Shown: piece after piece, positions 11,801 to 17,758 of the stretch | How positions within the stretch are numbered: position 1 is the stretch's first letter | Layout: each line of letters starts with the position of its first letter | Assembly: GCA_002104985.1 (NCBI GenBank) | Contig: MCGO01000215.1 | Span: 1-63,523, forward strand | Length of the DNA stretch: 63,523 nt | DNA from: Rhizoclosmatium globosum | Lineage: Eukaryota; Chytridiomycota; Chytridiomycetes; Chytridiales; Chytriomycetaceae | Direction of reading: 5' to 3' | Translations under genes and position numbers: made by a program | The notes under the pieces: model-generated | Told to the model about the DNA's origin: nothing | The model's input: only the letters and a program-made list of their open reading frames with translations | Databases searched by the model: none

Positions 11801-13988
11801 AGTACTTACAGTCTGGAGACACTTTGATGACCTTGAGTGCAATGCAGACAATGAATTGCCTGGAAATCCCCAGCATTCAGCAGAAGGAAGAATCACAAAT
11901 GTTCATTTGCCAAATCTCACAATCATAAACACTTATCTCCCCAGTGGAAATAGAACATCCAACAGGCATGAGTATAAGCTTGAATTTCAGGAAGATCTCA
12001 AAGCACATTGTAATCGGTTGCGATCTACACGTGATGTAATTTTGGTTGGAGACTTCAATACCGTAAGAGACCACAGAGATATAATTGAAGGTTTAGAGCC
12101 TGACATAATCAACCAATTTCCCTCTACAACATCAGAAGAGGAGATGGCTTGGCTAAACTCGCTTCAAGAGTCATTCACTGATAGCTTCAGGGAAAAGCAC
12201 TCTCAGACTGGAGCCACCTGGTTGGTTAGGGCACCAAACCAAGGACTATACCCTTTCTGGAGAATAGATTATATCTGGGTTGACAAACGAATCCCTGTAG
12301 ATTCATATACTTCAAGAATTGAGGTTCCAAACAATGAACCCTTGAGTGATCACCTAAAACTTCAAATAAACATCAATTTTAATTATCTTCTGGAAGTGGC
12401 TGATGACCCACTTTTCCCCCATGGTTTAGAATTTGACAAACCAAACTGGGATCAGGATGACGACGGCAGATACACTTACCGCAGCTCTGCAGAGTATATC
12501 CAACTGATGGGCTTTTCAACACCCATTATTAGGGATCTTCAAGAAAAGGATCCTTACTTTGGCCCTATAAAGAGATTCCAGCAAACAGGTGTCATTCCGG
12601 AGGGAGCTGACACCAAGAGTATCATCACAGAAAGTAAGACTACAATTATAAGCAATGACTTATTATACAAGGTGTTGGGAGCATCTTCAACCTCCATCCG
12701 AAGGTTACCTGCAAGGATTGTCCTCTGTATACCAGATGGCATGCGCCGAGAAGTGTTACATTGTGCCCACGATGACTTATATTCCAGCCATGCTGGGTTT
12801 GGAAAAGTCCTGCCAAGGTTGCTTGAAAGATTTTGGTGGCCAAAGATGGCCTCAGACCTCAAGAACCATATTGACTCTTGTGAGACCTGTCAGAAATCAA
12901 AAGATAACGTTCGTAAGCATGGGTTCACCCATCCCATTCCCATAGGACATTACCCTTGGGAAACAATCTTATTAGATTTTGTTGGTCCTCTAAAACCAGA
13001 TGCTGGTGGCAATGCCTATATTTTGGTACTACTTGATAGCTTTTCCAAATGGGCTGAGGCTATACCTATTCCAGACACAAAAGCCGAAACAACTGCAAAA
13101 GTGTTGGTGGAACAGGTATTTTGTCGCTATGGAATACCAATCTTCATACATACAGACAATGGTCCACCTTTCAATGGAAAACTGCTAGAATACCTGAGTA
13201 GAGCATTTGGGTTTGAAAAGACATTCACTGCTCCTTATAGACCAGAAGCAAATGGTCCTGTTGAGAGACTTATCAAAACCTTATCACAGAAACTTAGAGC
13301 GTATGTTGATAAAGTTGATCATGATGACTGGAGTGCATACCTGCCATATGTCCTTTTTGCATACCGAACACAAGTTCATGCCTCAATCAAGGAAACACCT
13401 TTCTATGTAATGTATGGAAGAGAAGCCAGAGTTCCAGCTGATCTCTTAGTAGGAGTAAGCCCGTTACAAGCACAAGCCGCAATTGAGAGTCAACAAAAAC
13501 TTGACCTCCTTGAAACAAATGTTAGTTATGAGAGAATAGAGCCTGAAACTTTGGATTACAACATAGGAATAGCAAAATTTAGGCGCCTTGCCCCTTTTAT
13601 GTGCAAGACACTTGGGAAGATGTTGTTTGGAGTAGAGACAGACATACCCCAACATGAGACATTAAAACGGCTCTTTGAGAGAGACGCCCTTGATGTCCTC
13701 TACCTTCAGTTTGATCCATTGTTGAATACTAAAAATGCACCACATGAACCTTTCCCCCCATGCTTTTACCTTAAGAATGGAGAAAGGATTGACAGGATTG
13801 GAAAAACGTACCTCCTAGATTGGAGTACAGGAGAACTTAAACTTAATAACCACCGAAAACCCCAAAGGCTTGTTACAGTTTTTGCACGAAAAGGAGTTGT
13901 CCAATTTGGGAGTGACAACCTCTATGAAATCGATGAGTCTTTTGATTTACCAGCTCTCTTTTGGGAAGAGATGCTACCCTTAGATTAG
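5823..13988 (+). CDS. Gag-Pol polyprotein: Gag, protease, RT, RNase H, AP-endonuclease-like domain, integrase
   Basis: The start at ATG 5823 is uncertain; the frame is open further upstream, and a strong acceptor ends at 5900. Residue numbers assume this start. Two hydrophobic stretches lie near the N-terminus (about 32-45 and 60-80). Gag has a capsid-like region around 390-480 and a CCHC knuckle at 629 (7707-7748). The protease motif DTGS is at 8469. RT runs from about 9915 and has YIDD at 10407. RNase H covers about 10820-11210, with acidic residues in ECDASG, DREGL, TDH and ADSLSR. An exonuclease-endonuclease-phosphatase domain occupies 11544-12380 with SWNVNG, QET, GDFN, RIDY and SDH, all catalytic positions kept. 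Integrase follows, with an HHCC finger (about 12757-12890) and a D-D-x35-E core (D 12975, D 13155, E 13263). After the core come about 170 residues of unknown sequence, then a stop, with pol resuming in another frame. Confidence 0.93.
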   Translation: MFILRSLIANNRKGNTFIKTTYFSFQKTAVVLAVLVTTVDATPNVQEDHSSSKQQFKVTLSNVIVAIAATLIASSITILIIKQLNYSLVRCTIKLYDKTITVFNNKFTLPNEEPLTPQVTAVLADALRLAYQDQFRPFLADYDKEPSAHVVLEEALRLSLLLVDGQVLSVQGFSTFEEAYTFARERAHDTMLEQQVQTRLIRERLLGERLIGSFPDKPTATATPSLASGSAPSADSDDEENTVPVITSSYHTPLSKGVKFAPTLITNTSSAVNASSRQGVSQATTNAPVPAATVPGASQTVNVPVITPTNTSVPPTTQFSSQTVSSGMSQKTLTTVPQVIPAPLPAAYQVVGTARPLNEKDVIASITTDLPYLESKSAARWWNEVAEARDTTVGNGLPFISDVAFLNALGRGNINGDQSAKQFKKDLQRATSWDDAHARLTYWFLDNKKLREMGADIDDFKWASTDPDLEAVNIISMNKALPQEHRRTLLELKRGYLKNAPSCQAKDDLYDGTEVKVPNRQTITNFEDAIVSLEDIAKALKTSKRHTNRNSGQDIEAILDQFIAKQKQEQVREQSENRNRDVQYDAQRDNRRSESKDRRLTTSLSSGENLEDLYTLLQQHGVERKQLLCYKCGKTGHFARECPWANDIDRFFKNEKLFKEWLSITQKKELSELSSLTTDDVTSLTTIFNTQIRNPASEEIVRAFSKESLDQLINHIDNRLMDITSKYTTPKLDSENHRKLPKKEVLEDKISENKRDLNPVVINVNITSHTDKTAESLKQNISEDSGWVDEPKKLRTAMKQPHTRKPRRRLTVLDRVSKLEYNPEVQSVHKNRVVQIPTSDIPKTMRSQSTAKTSILKQTERVYTVARISGWIHGVYINRLMQDTGSNHSVVTMTFLNQLSNPPKIIKLDRPAFNRGIAGKQRIIGFCYMRLLPGQYTPHSLGYMARFTVVQDMPEDIIIGTPEMKALKAVISFEDDMFYWKSPSRPNVTMKTPLHSYIDYAESLTDREPEKNTPQAIPLNLCETIILQPNHTHMVKVVMQTPIPHDLVTCTAHASVGLGEKSIHVATTIYQMKDLMQGSVPIEVTYIGKKPLTLRHGITIANIVEPNAGTLPVLEVPSRIAEDDKLAQDFLMLVNAHNPADLESFYDKLCSTHRATEQQPSQTLTVEENDAIMGVTPRPGYSDSDDTEDEEFFDFVDEETYELYQDADGSISLKSLTVEDILNTPDDDEIFDLYYDAQSNNLEVQGQWIPLRKGKKYRKPRVKRDRALNPKNATFSNEFYRKFSNNLESDSIPNYGWEKDTSKEDKMDYFPPEKNITIEDIWNQIPKEHIVQLHGADALKKLRAIIEKWADIFRPGVITGNQFAPPHTIPLKEGAKPPHTNPYPEGMARAEIIRSHIKEMLENNVIRRSRSQYAAPVVLAKKSDGSWRFCVDYRKLNAISIIDKYPIPNIALIFEKLAGHAYFSSVDLLSGFWQVPIAEEDRHKTAFVSSAGLYEWNCMPFGLVNSPSTFQRMIDLVLAGLKWVHCLVYIDDVVIYSEDLDSHFEYLDMVFGRFYEFNLKVKPKKCNLLFTSLPFLGHVVSKDGLKKDPKKMAALENWPRPKNVKELQRFIGFTSYFRRFLRNFSETAKPLYELLRADHPYIWSEEREKAFQILRKQLQDDKLLVEPTQDSHLLIECDASGTSIGAALYVYNPQNVKERQPVAFISRTLTSVEQRYSNTDREGLAVVWSVDTFAGYLINRPVRIETDHIALLPLFKNGELTGRFARWCYALQEYDITLVHVAGSSQIVADSLSRINFHQDNIEKEETTSVHIGTHFKTGENGHSDQGVGTETIYSNLKTYIAAFEDRKVRDGAIIEKLIKKIGKHIIKWNSGNKVNPIPSVKQLAKEKPQKRQIIEGQETLQDYSPTLNITSWNVNGLRGLLSKYADQNSLSKKSEDQMVLLEHFIESFKSSVICLQETRLGVDNKSKRLIENLSRLKNWGFQLNDPRTGHYGVLTVWRHFDDLECNADNELPGNPQHSAEGRITNVHLPNLTIINTYLPSGNRTSNRHEYKLEFQEDLKAHCNRLRSTRDVILVGDFNTVRDHRDIIEGLEPDIINQFPSTTSEEEMAWLNSLQESFTDSFREKHSQTGATWLVRAPNQGLYPFWRIDYIWVDKRIPVDSYTSRIEVPNNEPLSDHLKLQININFNYLLEVADDPLFPHGLEFDKPNWDQDDDGRYTYRSSAEYIQLMGFSTPIIRDLQEKDPYFGPIKRFQQTGVIPEGADTKSIITESKTTIISNDLLYKVLGASSTSIRRLPARIVLCIPDGMRREVLHCAHDDLYSSHAGFGKVLPRLLERFWWPKMASDLKNHIDSCETCQKSKDNVRKHGFTHPIPIGHYPWETILLDFVGPLKPDAGGNAYILVLLDSFSKWAEAIPIPDTKAETTAKVLVEQVFCRYGIPIFIHTDNGPPFNGKLLEYLSRAFGFEKTFTAPYRPEANGPVERLIKTLSQKLRAYVDKVDHDDWSAYLPYVLFAYRTQVHASIKETPFYVMYGREARVPADLLVGVSPLQAQAAIESQQKLDLLETNVSYERIEPETLDYNIGIAKFRRLAPFMCKTLGKMLFGVETDIPQHETLKRLFERDALDVLYLQFDPLLNTKNAPHEPFPPCFYLKNGERIDRIGKTYLLDWSTGELKLNNHRKPQRLVTVFARKGVVQFGSDNLYEIDESFDLPALFWEEMLPLD
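11544..12380 (+). other. APE1/ExoIII-like endonuclease domain embedded in pol
   Basis: About 279 residues between RNase H and the integrase zinc finger, in the same uninterrupted frame. The motifs follow the order of the AP-endonuclease family: SWNVNGLR (11556), CLQETRLG (metal-binding Glu at 11694), INTYLPSGN, GDFNT (Asp 12051), WRIDYIWV (Asp 12267) and LSDH (Asp 12348, His 12351). Members of this family cut DNA at abasic sites, nick target DNA in non-LTR retrotransposons, or act as phosphatases. LINE endonucleases sit at the N-terminus of their ORF and do not precede an integrase. The position matches where some lentiviruses carry dUTPase, which suggests by analogy a role against uracil or abasic damage in the cDNA. 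Confidence 0.92.
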
Positions 13989-15205
13989 TGAGTCGCAAGA
14001 ATAGGGTTGTCTATGTTAAAACCATTGTTGACTCAACAATGCCCCCTGGAGGATTGGTAATACCCAAAGAAATCCTCAAGAGAAAGCCAAAGAATGAATT
14101 GCGGACATATGTACTGAGGAGTAACTTCCTGCAGTCTCTACACCTTGAGTCGTATAATATTCAAGTCAACACAGAACTTACAAAGAAAGAAGTTGAGGCC
14201 ATGAATGAAGCCATAAAGGAAAGGATCAGGGAAGGGCAATCTGTTGCCCAACAGTTCATAAGAGAACATGTTGCTGAAGTACAGACTAAGCTAATGGCCA
14301 AGTCAATAATAAATGATGTTGCCCCTCATGAGTTCAAGAAAGGAGATAGAGCTTGGCTTGCTGTTCCCCTCAAAAATGTTGCCCAGCAACTGGGTGTTGG
14401 TACCAAATTCCTATTTCGTTGGATAGGACCAGTGCGTGTAGTTGAACGCACCAGTGGAACAGCTGCATCAAGATACAAAGTTGTTGAAAACTTTGATAAT
14501 ATGGACCTAGTAACAAGAGACTGCCATGAAAGCAGACTTAGACCTTGGGTTGAAAGACTGCCAGTTGACAGCGCAGAAAATGCTGCAGAGCTTGCTGGAG
14601 ATGATTATGCCACTGAGTACAAAAAATGGGCAGATGCAGTTTTGTATTCAAAACGACCAAACAGAGAACCAAAGAAAGCCCTGGGAATGCACCCGCTGCT
14701 TTTGCGCAAATGGGATCTAGAGTTTTCAGAAGAAGACATCACACGACCCTTACTCCTGATCCACTCAATTACAGGTGTGGAAGGATCAGTGAAAGAAGGC
14801 TTCCGTTATAAGACCCGCTGGATGGGCAGGGATGGAAAAGCTGCGGCAAAGAAGTTTGATTCTTGGCAGGATGAGATTGATATGCCTGTCCAGATGATCA
14901 CTGACTTCTGGGAAGCTACAAAAGTGTCACAACCAGTTGTTTATAAGAAATACCAAACATGGTTGAAACGTGAAATTGCGCGCGCAGCAAAAACCACAAG
15001 TTTAGAGCCAGAAGAAGGAGAGGGCGCCTCAGAGGTTGAGGAACTGCCTAATGAGACCCAAGAGTGTAATAAGGAGCTCGTAGACAATTCAACCACATCA
15101 AAGGTCCCAACAGAATTGACACAGGAAAGGGTGTCAGAAGTTGAATCAGAAAATCTGACCCCTAGGGAAAAGCGTGCTATCAAATTTAGTCAGGTTAGAA
15201 AATGA
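13946..15205 (+). CDS. C-terminal part of pol: integrase tail with GPY/F-like and chromodomain-like segments (frame -1)
   Basis: Open in the frame one base back from gag-pol, overlapping it at 13946-13988, with no convincing ATG start. It therefore continues pol. The residues around 14210-14550 are the usual integrase tail: a basic helix, FKKGDRAWLAV, then FRWIGPVRVVER, the GPY/F module. At about 14760-14930 a segment with YKTRWMGRDG, then FDSWQDEIDMP, then ITDFWEA fits a chromodomain, as in chromoviruses. The last 90 residues are acidic and Ser/Thr-rich. The frame change lies at TTTT (13959-13962). One extra T would join the frames, so it is either a true -1 shift or an assembly deletion. 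The stop overlaps the next gene's start as ATGA. Confidence 0.82.
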   Translation, partial: FTSSLLGRDATLRLVSRKNRVVYVKTIVDSTMPPGGLVIPKEILKRKPKNELRTYVLRSNFLQSLHLESYNIQVNTELTKKEVEAMNEAIKERIREGQSVAQQFIREHVAEVQTKLMAKSIINDVAPHEFKKGDRAWLAVPLKNVAQQLGVGTKFLFRWIGPVRVVERTSGTAASRYKVVENFDNMDLVTRDCHESRLRPWVERLPVDSAENAAELAGDDYATEYKKWADAVLYSKRPNREPKKALGMHPLLLRKWDLEFSEEDITRPLLLIHSITGVEGSVKEGFRYKTRWMGRDGKAAAKKFDSWQDEIDMPVQMITDFWEATKVSQPVVYKKYQTWLKREIARAAKTTSLEPEEGEGASEVEELPNETQECNKELVDNSTTSKVPTELTQERVSEVESENLTPREKRAIKFSQVRK

Positions 15206-15612
15206 TCACTTTGGGTAAGACTGGAAAAAAAGATGCAACAAAACTCTCCCAAAAACAGATGAGATACATTCTAAGACATGGTCCCATCCTGACTGCCCTT
15301 GAGTCACCTTCAGTGGTTGATGAGCTTGTTGTTGCTATACTCAACAATGAGAAGCGTACAGTGTGTAACTACTGGCTATGCCCTGACAGAGATAATGAGA
15401 CCACTATACTCCAGAAGTGTAGTAACTGTGAGCATGTACGCTATTGCTCCAGACAGTGTCAAAGAGCTGAATGGAAAGGAGATGGTCACAAAAGGTTGTG
15501 TCAACTCCTCAAGATAGTTAAGGAAAATGATGCACTTAAAGGAGACCTGGTTGTTTCTTTTATGTGTGGAAGACTAGAAGAATTCAAACGTAGATTTATC
15601 TTTGAATTCTAG
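15202..15612 (+). CDS. MYND-type zinc-finger protein 2 inside the retrotransposon
   Basis: 136 residues. The ATG at 15202 overlaps the pol stop (ATGA), so expression by termination-reinitiation is plausible. Residues about 53-95 form a MYND finger: CSNCEHVRYCSRQCQ, then a tryptophan, then HKRLC. Before it, SVVDELVVAILNN resembles DLDLAVRDLL of the first MYND gene, and after it both have an I/V-K-x-N helix and an EEFK-like motif, so the two are homologous over most of their length. The two genes bracket the gag-pol region. The finger is a host-type interaction domain, so capture from a host gene followed by duplication within the element is the simplest explanation (inference). Confidence 0.85.
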   Translation: MITLGKTGKKDATKLSQKQMRYILRHGPILTALESPSVVDELVVAILNNEKRTVCNYWLCPDRDNETTILQKCSNCEHVRYCSRQCQRAEWKGDGHKRLCQLLKIVKENDALKGDLVVSFMCGRLEEFKRRFIFEF

Positions 15613-16097
15613 AACAGGAACCAATAAAATGACTGTGTGAGAACCATGATTCTTTAAGTCAATCAAAGACTCTTCATGTGAAGCAAGGAGCCCTACCAGA
15701 GGCAATAGGAAGGTTAGAAGAGAAGGGATGTGCGAAGATGTATTTGAGTCATGGGTAAAGTACAAATGAGCATGGGAGGAGGACGCGGAAGTGGGACAAA
15801 GGGGAGAAAAAAACTGGGATACATGATTGACAAGGACTCAAGCAATTTGGAATCCAGCAAAGTCCCAAGGGTTCTACAAACAAGGATTTCCATACAAGTA
15901 TCAAGTGTTCGTGCATAAGGCATTTCACAGTTCTGGGTTTCTGTGTTTTAGTGGGTGGAAGTCCCACACTGTTCACAAGATAGGAAGAGTTCTTGACCCA
16001 GGAGGGTTTGAAGAACTAATTAAGTTACAAATAGAACAAGTCCAAGTCTAGTGACCTTAGTCGATGGTACGACCAAGATTGATTTTTTAGGGGCCAA
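15613..16097 (+). other. 3' internal untranslated region with candidate polypurine tract
   Basis: No gene seen. The bases next to the LTR (TTTTTTAGGGGCCAA, ending 16097) hold only a five-purine run, weak for a polypurine tract. A much better 40-base purine-rich tract with few interruptions lies at 15774-15813, about 285 bases upstream of the LTR. Which one primes plus-strand synthesis cannot be told from sequence. Confidence 0.35.
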
Positions 16098-17467
16098 TGT
16101 CAGGAGTTCCTGACAAGGTGTGGTTCAGGATTGAATCTTGGTTAAGGACCAGTAACGGAAGGGGTGTACTGGAATGTGGAGATGGGGAGGAGGCGAAGAC
16201 CCGGAAGGGGTTTGCTCCAAGTTCCTTCATGGAAATTCCCCTTTATTCATGGATTTCGTTGCTATTTGAGCAAAAAAGGTTTTTGCAAATAAAGACAGAA
16301 AAAGTTCCCTCAAAAAGACAGCAGTAGACTACAGGTCAGTAGGTCTTTCTTCGAGACGCCAAGAGACTATCCAAGTGCTCCACCCTGAGGCCGGGTCAAG
16401 ACTTGGAGCTTGGTGTCAGTCCAAGGTCCCCAGCCCTAGCACTTGTAATGGCAGCCTGGGCAAGAAGGCGATTGCAAGTGGCGATGGAACGGCAAGCCAC
16501 TGAAGACTGGGAAGACTCTCTCCCATGGGGTTCACTCCAAGCGTCGGAGCAGTATCCTTGGTAACCAGGCCAAGTATATCTCCATGGCAAGGATTGTTGG
16601 TGCCGGCGAGCATCTCAAGTCTTTTCCCCCACTCTGGTAATGCAGGCCAGTAACTACACAGTATCCCTCGACTCCAGGCTAGAGGATGTCAAGACACGGG
16701 TCCCTGAAACGGATATACAGAGGTGTATGACCAAGACTCTAGGCGCAGGCGAGCAAGTCGGTGAATCTTTTGGAACTGGAACGAGAGCAAGACTCGACTG
16801 GACCACCCACTGGTGAAACCATGGCCGCAGGAAAGGATGAATGTTGAATCGCTACCGGCCGGAAAGGGCTCTACAGTGTTGTTACAAGCTTTAGGAATGA
16901 TCCACTGGTTCCGAGAGTTGGTTATGTTGGTGCAAGCAGGTGTGCATTGACAAGAACTGCAAGATGTTCAAGTGTAAGGTGTGCGTGTGGTGGTGCCGTA
17001 AGTTCATATTTTAGTGTTGTTAAAGGTTTGTCATATTGTTGTATCACTTTTCTTATCATTCACAGGTTTTATCGTTATGTTGTTTCATTGTTTACGTTTT
17101 TTATTTTAGATGCAGGTTAGCGCTACAAGAACCAAGACCGAATCTGGAGTTTTCCACCGTCAGGAAAGGAGGACAACCAGGAAGCATGGGAAAGGAGCGG
17201 ATTCGAATCGATTTTGGCCAAGTCGAAGACACACCACAATCCACTCCCTTGCTCTGTTTCTTCGCAAGTCGCTCTTTTTGCCGGGATACAAGAGAGACGT
17301 CCAAGATTACTCGCAATGGCAACGTCCGGGGCCATACAGGAAATTGATTTCCTCTATGAAATTGGCGGTTGCGAGCGAACGGTTTGGTTCAAACAGAACG
17401 CTGCTGGACATGGACTCTCAAATCATGGTGCCAGCACTAAAAAGGGAAAAAAGACCCCGTCGTGACA
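16098..17467 (+). repeat. 3' LTR
   Basis: Offset exactly 15258 from the 5' LTR at both ends. Differences from the 5' LTR include one extra G near 16187, one fewer C near 16630, and substitutions near 16352, 16418, 16480, 16490, 16582, 16687, 16925 and 17049. The same palindrome, AATAAA and splice-like sites are present. Confidence 0.95.
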
Positions 17468-17758
17468 ATGCAGAGCTTCTTCCTTGGCTCGGCCTAGCCC
17501 AGGATGTGCGGTGCTGATGATATGGAGATAGTATGCACGATCTGGTTTTCGAGACATTCGAAAACGAAAAACCTTATAGGTTGATAAATAAATACTTAGT
17601 AAATTGTCTTTATCGCTGCGGTGTGGCTTATATTGTACAATCGAACAAGCTGTGCTTATACATTCTTATTCACACGCAAAAACCTTCCAAAGTGAATAAA
17701 CTTAAAACAGCCAGAAACCCAAATGAAAAATGATTACACCCTGCTCCTCCACCACAAA
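17468..17758. other. Flank between retrotransposon and casein kinase gene
   Basis: AT-rich. It holds the 8-bp sequence GGCTCGGC at 17486-17493 that also abuts the 5' LTR. It should contain the 3' untranslated region of the minus-strand kinase gene. The short open frame at 17533-17733 has no coding character. Confidence 0.4.

Larger units (their letters stand above)
840..17467 (+). mobile_element. Giant Ty3/gypsy-type LTR retrotransposon with accessory genes
   Basis: The element is bounded by two 1370-bp direct repeats that begin TGTCAGG and end GTGACA. They enclose 13.9 kb. Pol has the Ty3/gypsy order protease, reverse transcriptase, RNase H, integrase. It is interrupted by an AP-endonuclease-like domain, and the coding region is flanked on both sides by MYND-finger genes. 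Fungal Ty3 elements are usually 5-8 kb, so this is two to three times the normal size. The LTRs differ by about eight substitutions (mostly C/T) and two one-base indels, so the insertion is recent. The 9.6-kb open frame is intact. No perfect target-site duplication touches the LTR ends. An 8-bp match (GGCTCGGC) lies next to the 5' LTR and 18 bp past the 3' LTR. Confidence 0.95.

Noticed and set aside
15749..15976. Minus-strand frames in the 3' internal region
   Set aside because: Overlapping Pro/Leu/Cys-rich frames arise from the purine-rich strand; no domain or splice support.
840..17467. CRISPR arrays, bacterial operons or plasmid origins
   Set aside because: No spaced short repeats, Shine-Dalgarno-type starts or replication proteins were seen; spliceosomal introns and eukaryotic families exclude a prokaryotic source.
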